This document shows, piece after piece, positions 59,815-64,000 of a stretch of 64,000 nucleotides of DNA. Position numbers and translations under genes: made by a program. Every line of letters begins with the position of its first letter. The first letter of the stretch is position 1. Source of the stretch: UBA1422 sp963676385 (GTDB lineage Bacteria > Bacillota > Clostridia > Peptostreptococcales > Anaerovoracaceae); assembly GCA_963676385.2 (NCBI GenBank), contig CAXXMM010000002.1, positions 124,001 to 188,000 on the forward strand. Reading direction: 5' to 3'. The notes below the pieces were generated by a model that did not search any database, was not told where the DNA came from, and worked only from the letters and a program-made list of their open reading frames with translations.

Positions 59815-62800
59815 ATGAGATCCAAAACACATAAGAGAGGAAGGAAAGCGATATCCTGGGTGGTGTGCATCACCATGGTGCTTGCAAGTTTCGCAGGACC
59901 GTTTTCGTATAATGTGGCCAATGCAGATACAGAACAGCCTATTACAGTATCCAAGGCTGTTGTGGGAAGCGATTGGGTAGATAAGGACCAAGGAATCGCC
60001 AAGGTCAAACTGACGGTGAACAGTCAAGACATTGAAACCACTGTTACAACCCCAAAGACGACCCGAATTGTTTTGGTGCTGGATTATTCTACCAGCATGA
60101 ACGGCAGTAAGATTACTGCGCTGAGGACGAAGGCAAAAGCGTTTGTATCCCAGATGCTTGCCATGTCCGGTGATATTCAAGTGGGACTTGTGATTTTTAA
60201 CAACAGTTTTACTACCCAAGGATTCACCAATAATGTTACAACGCTGAATAACAAAATCGACAACACAGGTCTTGTAAACGGAACCAATATACAGGCAGGC
60301 ATCCATCAGGGGCAATTGATGCTGGATGGGGTGACCGCTGATAATGAGATTATGGTTGTTTTAACTGATGGGGAACCAAACCGTAGTTACCAGGCAACCG
60401 CGGCTCAAGCCGTTACAGCAGCAGATACCGCGCTGAACTATAACGGAACGGAGTGGCCCTCTGTGATAACCGGGTTTAACTATGGCTCTACTTTGGGCAC
60501 TTCGACTTACAATTATACGTTTAATTCGCAAACAATAAGTGGACGTACCATTAACAACCATGGATATGGAACCGTTTCGGAAGCACTGCTTGCAAAGAAA
60601 GCGGGAACCACCATCTATTCGGTTGCCTTTGATGTAGGAGCAACAAGCACAGCGGCAAAGGTTGTTGAATCTGTTGCATCCAGCGATGACAAGTATTTCT
60701 TGGCAACTTCTGATTTGACGGTAGCGTTCAACACCATAGGAACCAGCATTATAGAGCAAGCGGCAGGAAGCGGAGCAACGGTGGTTGATCCCATGGGATA
60801 CAACACCAACAGCGCCGCCGGGTTGAATTACAAGTTCAGCACCTTGATTGACGCAAGCCACCCGGTGGTTATCACCAATCCGGATGGATCGACTACAGCG
60901 ACAACCAATACCGGAAGTTATGCAGGGACAAATGTAACCAGTTCCTATGCCTATGATGCAACCACAGATGCCTTTAACTGGGTGTTAACCAGTGGAAACA
61001 TTAAAGAAGGAACCTATACTTTAACGTATTATGTAAAAATAAAGGATATAAACGGAACAGGAGTAGGTGACAATGTAACAGATGTACTCACCAATCATCA
61101 GGCGGTGCTGACGTATACAGATAGTACCGGAGCAGCAAAGAGCCTATCGTTTACAGATCCCACCTTGAAGGTAGAACACTATACCGTTGAATACTATTTC
61201 AACGGCGTAAAGGATGACACCAAGACCACAACCCAGGCAGCCATAGCAGGGAGAACCCCGGTCACAGTGACTGCGCCATCCTTTGCAGGATATGATTATG
61301 ACAAAACCATTTATGGGAATGATACAAATAGCACGGCCTTGAACATTGTACAGGACGGAGCCAACAATGTAATCAAACTATATTACTGCGATAAAAAAGG
61401 AACGTTAACAGTAACCAAAGACGTGCTGAAAAACAGTGAAGCATTTAATGTAACGGACACCTTCCATATTGGTCTGTTTACCGGAGCCAATGGAACAGGG
61501 CTTGTAGGAAGCGCCAAAAGTGTTTCTTTGAACGATGCTAGCACGGGTTCTGTAGAATTCACAGGTCTTACGCAGGGAACTACCTATTATGTGTTTGAAA
61601 CTAATGCCAGTGGAACTCCCATTACCGATGAAACCGGTGACTATATCACCATGGGCAACTATGTGATTGATGGCCAAGGTTCATCCTTCACCCCAAGCAA
61701 AGCCAACTTAAACGGGGAGGCCACCATTACAAACAATGTAGCCGTGGGAACTTCCGCAGAGTTTGAGGGAACCAAGAACTTGACGGGAAGATATTTGACA
61801 TCAGGAGATACGTTCCACTTTGCGGTATTTGAAGGAACGAGCACCACACCGATTGCCTCGGGACAAACGGAGGCCATATCAGGAAGCACCAGCGACAGCG
61901 TAGGGATTGCGTTTGATGAAATTCAGTATGGCATTGAAGATGTTGGATTGCACACCTATACAGTGAAAGAAATTCCCCCCATCAGTGGTGTGGTAAATGG
62001 AATTCTGTATGACACGACACCTCGAACGGTGACGGTGGATGTTACCATGGACGCAACAGGCGTGCTGACGGCAACAGTCAATTATCCGGGGGAGGCAACT
62101 GAGCTTGAATTTACCAATGAATATACCACCTTTGGCAGCGGAGAAGTGGCCGTTACCAAAGAACTGACAGGAGACAAAGATCTGGCAGCAGATATGTTTG
62201 ACTTCACCATTACCCAGACAGATAGTGCATGGGCTCCGGCAGTTGGTGGATATACTGAAACAGTTAGCAATGACGCAGATGGGACCATTGATTTCAGTGC
62301 CATTGAGTACACTGCTCCGGGAACCTATTACTATATCATTACCGAAGTAACACCAACGGGTGGAGTCGCAGATGGTATCACTTATGACACCAACACTATT
62401 AAAGTGACCATGACGGTTACCGATGACGGATTAGGGACTCTGACAGCAACCCCATCTTATGCAGGCGGACAGAAGTTTACCAACGCGTACAATACCAAGG
62501 GAAGCGGAGAAGTGGACGTTACCAAAGAGCTGACAGGAGACAAAGATCTGGCAGCGAATATGTTTGACTTCACCATTACCCAGACAGATAGCGCATGGGC
62601 GGCAATGGCAGATGGATATACTCAGACCGTTAAGAATGACGCAGACGGAACCATTGATTTCAGTGCCATAAATTACACCAAAGCTGGAACCTACTATTAC
62701 ACCATTACAGAAAACAGTGGAACCTTAGGAGGAATTACTTATGATGATAGTGTCATCAAAGTGACCATGACGGTCACCGATGACGGTGCCGGCAACCTGA

Positions 62801-64000
62801 CAGCAACTCCATCCTATGCAGGCGGACAGAAGTTCACCAACGAGTACAATACCAAGGGCAGCGGAGAAGTAGACGTTACCAAAGAACTGACAGGCATGGA
62901 TTTGACTGACGACCAGTTTAGTTTCACCATTACCCGAACGGGGACAGATGAGGCAACACCTTATACCCAGACCGTTAAGAACGACGCAGACGGAACCATT
63001 CCATTCAGCGCCATAAATTACACCAAAGCGGGAACCTACACCTATGAAATCACTGAAAATGTTCCTGCAGATGCTACACCCGGAATCACCTATGATACCG
63101 ATGCCATTAAGGTAACCATGACGGTAACCGATGATGGCAAAGGGACTCTGACAGCAACCCCATCCTATGCAGGCGGACAGAAGTTCACCAACGCGTACAA
63201 TACCAAGGGCAGCGGCACAGTTGCTGTCACCAAGGAACTGACAGGAATGGATTTGACTGACGACCAGTTTAGTTTCACCATTACCCAGGCAGACAGCGAT
63301 TGGACACCAATGGTAATCGGTTATGACGAAACTGTATATAACAATGCAGATGGAACCATTGATTTCAGTGCCATTGATTACACCGCACCTGGAACCTATT
63401 ACTACACCATTACAGAAAACAGTGGAAGCCTAGGTGGAATCACTTATGACACCAACACCATCAAAGTGACCATGACGGTTACCGATGACGGAGCCGGCAA
63501 CCTGACAGCAACCCCATCTTATGCAGGCGGACAGAAGTTCACCAACGCGTACAATACCAAGGGCAGCGGAGAAGTAGACGTTACCAAAGAACTGACAGGA
63601 GACAAAGATCTGGCAGCGAATATGTTTGACTTCACCATTACCCAGACAGATAGCGCATGGGCGGCAATGGTAGATGGATATACTCAGACCGTTAAGAATG
63701 ACGCAGACGGAACCATTGATTTCAGCGCCATAAATTACACCAAAGCTGGAACCTACTATTACACCATCACAGAAAACAGTGGAACCTTAGGTGGAATCAC
63801 TTATGATACCGATACCATCAAAGTGACCATGACGGTCACCGATGACGGAGCCGGCAACCTGACAGCAACTCCATCCTATGCAGGCGGACAGAAGTTCACC
63901 AACGCGTACAATACCAAGGGCAGCGGAGAAGTAGACGTTACCAAAGAACTGACAGGAGACAAAGATCTGGCAGCGGATATGTTTGACTTCACCATTACCC
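59815..64000 (+). CDS. Giant VWA-domain, isopeptide-repeat surface adhesin (3'-truncated by window)
   Basis: Secreted, cell-surface protein of which 1395 residues are visible without a stop. A signal peptide (RKAISWVVCITMVLASFAGP, cleavage near VANA-DTE) is followed by a von Willebrand A domain with MIDAS DYSTSMNGS (about residues 90-98), its threonine in NGTNIQAG, and the aspartate in VVLTDGEPN. A MucBP-like segment follows (about 460-525: HYTVEYYFNG). Two Cna-like domains come next, then at least six T-antigen/Spy0128-type repeats from 62134. Each repeat has the isopeptide Lys in VTKELTG, the catalytic Glu in TYYYTITEN, and the Asn in KFTNAYNTKG. These give covalently locked pilin-like stalks. 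ATG 59815 follows AAGGGAG. Expression is under the tandem c-di-GMP riboswitches. A cell-wall anchor would be beyond the window. Confidence 0.93.
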   Translation, partial: MRSKTHKRGRKAISWVVCITMVLASFAGPFSYNVANADTEQPITVSKAVVGSDWVDKDQGIAKVKLTVNSQDIETTVTTPKTTRIVLVLDYSTSMNGSKITALRTKAKAFVSQMLAMSGDIQVGLVIFNNSFTTQGFTNNVTTLNNKIDNTGLVNGTNIQAGIHQGQLMLDGVTADNEIMVVLTDGEPNRSYQATAAQAVTAADTALNYNGTEWPSVITGFNYGSTLGTSTYNYTFNSQTISGRTINNHGYGTVSEALLAKKAGTTIYSVAFDVGATSTAAKVVESVASSDDKYFLATSDLTVAFNTIGTSIIEQAAGSGATVVDPMGYNTNSAAGLNYKFSTLIDASHPVVITNPDGSTTATTNTGSYAGTNVTSSYAYDATTDAFNWVLTSGNIKEGTYTLTYYVKIKDINGTGVGDNVTDVLTNHQAVLTYTDSTGAAKSLSFTDPTLKVEHYTVEYYFNGVKDDTKTTTQAAIAGRTPVTVTAPSFAGYDYDKTIYGNDTNSTALNIVQDGANNVIKLYYCDKKGTLTVTKDVLKNSEAFNVTDTFHIGLFTGANGTGLVGSAKSVSLNDASTGSVEFTGLTQGTTYYVFETNASGTPITDETGDYITMGNYVIDGQGSSFTPSKANLNGEATITNNVAVGTSAEFEGTKNLTGRYLTSGDTFHFAVFEGTSTTPIASGQTEAISGSTSDSVGIAFDEIQYGIEDVGLHTYTVKEIPPISGVVNGILYDTTPRTVTVDVTMDATGVLTATVNYPGEATELEFTNEYTTFGSGEVAVTKELTGDKDLAADMFDFTITQTDSAWAPAVGGYTETVSNDADGTIDFSAIEYTAPGTYYYIITEVTPTGGVADGITYDTNTIKVTMTVTDDGLGTLTATPSYAGGQKFTNAYNTKGSGEVDVTKELTGDKDLAANMFDFTITQTDSAWAAMADGYTQTVKNDADGTIDFSAINYTKAGTYYYTITENSGTLGGITYDDSVIKVTMTVTDDGAGNLTATPSYAGGQKFTNEYNTKGSGEVDVTKELTGMDLTDDQFSFTITRTGTDEATPYTQTVKNDADGTIPFSAINYTKAGTYTYEITENVPADATPGITYDTDAIKVTMTVTDDGKGTLTATPSYAGGQKFTNAYNTKGSGTVAVTKELTGMDLTDDQFSFTITQADSDWTPMVIGYDETVYNNADGTIDFSAIDYTAPGTYYYTITENSGSLGGITYDTNTIKVTMTVTDDGAGNLTATPSYAGGQKFTNAYNTKGSGEVDVTKELTGDKDLAANMFDFTITQTDSAWAAMVDGYTQTVKNDADGTIDFSAINYTKAGTYYYTITENSGTLGGITYDTDTIKVTMTVTDDGAGNLTATPSYAGGQKFTNAYNTKGSGEVDVTKELTGDKDLAADMFDFTIT
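62134..64000 (+). repeat. Six (or more) ~118-residue isopeptide repeats in the adhesin
   Basis: Measured from the GSG at each boundary, units begin at 62134, 62500, 62857, 63208, 63562 and 63919, giving lengths of 122, 119, 117, 118 and 119 codons. Units 2 and 5 differ at only about five residues, while units 3 and 4 share a distinct GMDLTDDQFSFTIT start. The pattern indicates recent block duplication and shuffling by recombination. Confidence 0.92.

Noticed and set aside
59529..62312. Minus-strand open frames of 60-190 codons
   Set aside because: They are shadows of the adhesin gene and the riboswitch region, with low-complexity translations and no ribosome sites. The plus-strand frame is continuous and carries clear domains.
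62134..64000. CRISPR-like or satellite repeat array
   Set aside because: The period is about 354 bases, in frame, and translates to a known pilin-type domain.

Overview
The window looks like a chromosomal segment of a strictly anaerobic, moderately A+T-rich Gram-positive bacterium of the class Clostridia. This rests on several observations: [FeFe]-hydrogenase, type III glutamine synthetase next to a clostridial type I enzyme with an ANTAR protein, arginine/ornithine fermentation genes, Firmicutes-type promoters with strong AGGAGG sites, and abundant intrinsic terminators and riboswitches. Species cannot be named from the sequence alone. No rRNA, tRNA, CRISPR, phage or insertion sequence was seen.

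Layout. 1-6.5 kb: end of pgi, then a nitrogen-assimilation block (asnA-glnN divergent from glnA-ANTAR regulator). 6.8-9.5 kb: a cysteine-rich protein, a TetR regulator, and a MerR regulator next to a TrmO-like gene whose promoter has the 19-bp spacer typical of MerR control. 9.5-13.0 kb: a zone of decay holding a broken YhgE/Pip-like gene, a broken leucine-rich-repeat surface protein behind a well-preserved c-di-GMP-I riboswitch, and a twice-frameshifted panC. 13.1-29.9 kb: a large arginine/ornithine catabolic region. It runs: sigma-54 activator, DDAH-like hydrolase, two aminotransferases, 2-hydroxyacid dehydrogenase, Na+/solute symporter, GntR repressor, ornithine carbamoyltransferase, carbamate kinase, nickel-pincer (LarA-like) isomerase, ornithine decarboxylase, antiporter and an ArsB/NhaD-like permease. 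30.1-33.6 kb: one giant gene fusing a GltD-like flavoprotein to a complete [FeFe]-hydrogenase. 33.7-38.5 kb: M28 peptidase lipoprotein, acetyltransferase, and a TetR/MFS pair with matching operators. 38.6-43.4 kb: nagA-nagB-GlcNAc kinase-GH20 operon. 43.5-48.6 kb: histidine kinase, an unusual receiver-DUF2294 protein, an amino acid permease and a DedA protein. 48.7-50.4 kb: a divergent tandem glycine-class riboswitch in front of a saccharopine-dehydrogenase-like gene. 50.6-54.5 kb: a membrane-lipid operon (flippase-like protein, degenerate phosphoesterase fused to a GT4 glycosyltransferase, acyltransferase). 54.6-59.4 kb: tcdA, cysK, a NiCo riboswitch with a CDF metal exporter, and three small membrane or unknown proteins. 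59.4-64.0 kb: two tandem c-di-GMP-I riboswitches, each with its own terminator, leading a giant von Willebrand A/isopeptide-repeat adhesin that runs off the end.

How the genes may work together (inference). The DDAH-like enzyme can supply citrulline from arginine or methylarginines. The carbamoyltransferase and carbamate kinase would yield ATP, and ornithine would be decarboxylated and exported as putrescine. The two aminotransferases, the dehydrogenase and the LarA-like isomerase suggest a parallel oxo-acid/hydroxy-acid branch. Both transcription units start at near-consensus sigma-A promoters covered by A+T-rich palindromes, plausibly the targets of the GntR protein. The first unit also has a -24/-12 promoter with paired upstream palindromes for the sigma-54 activator. 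The surface-protein loci suggest a lifestyle switch controlled by c-di-GMP.
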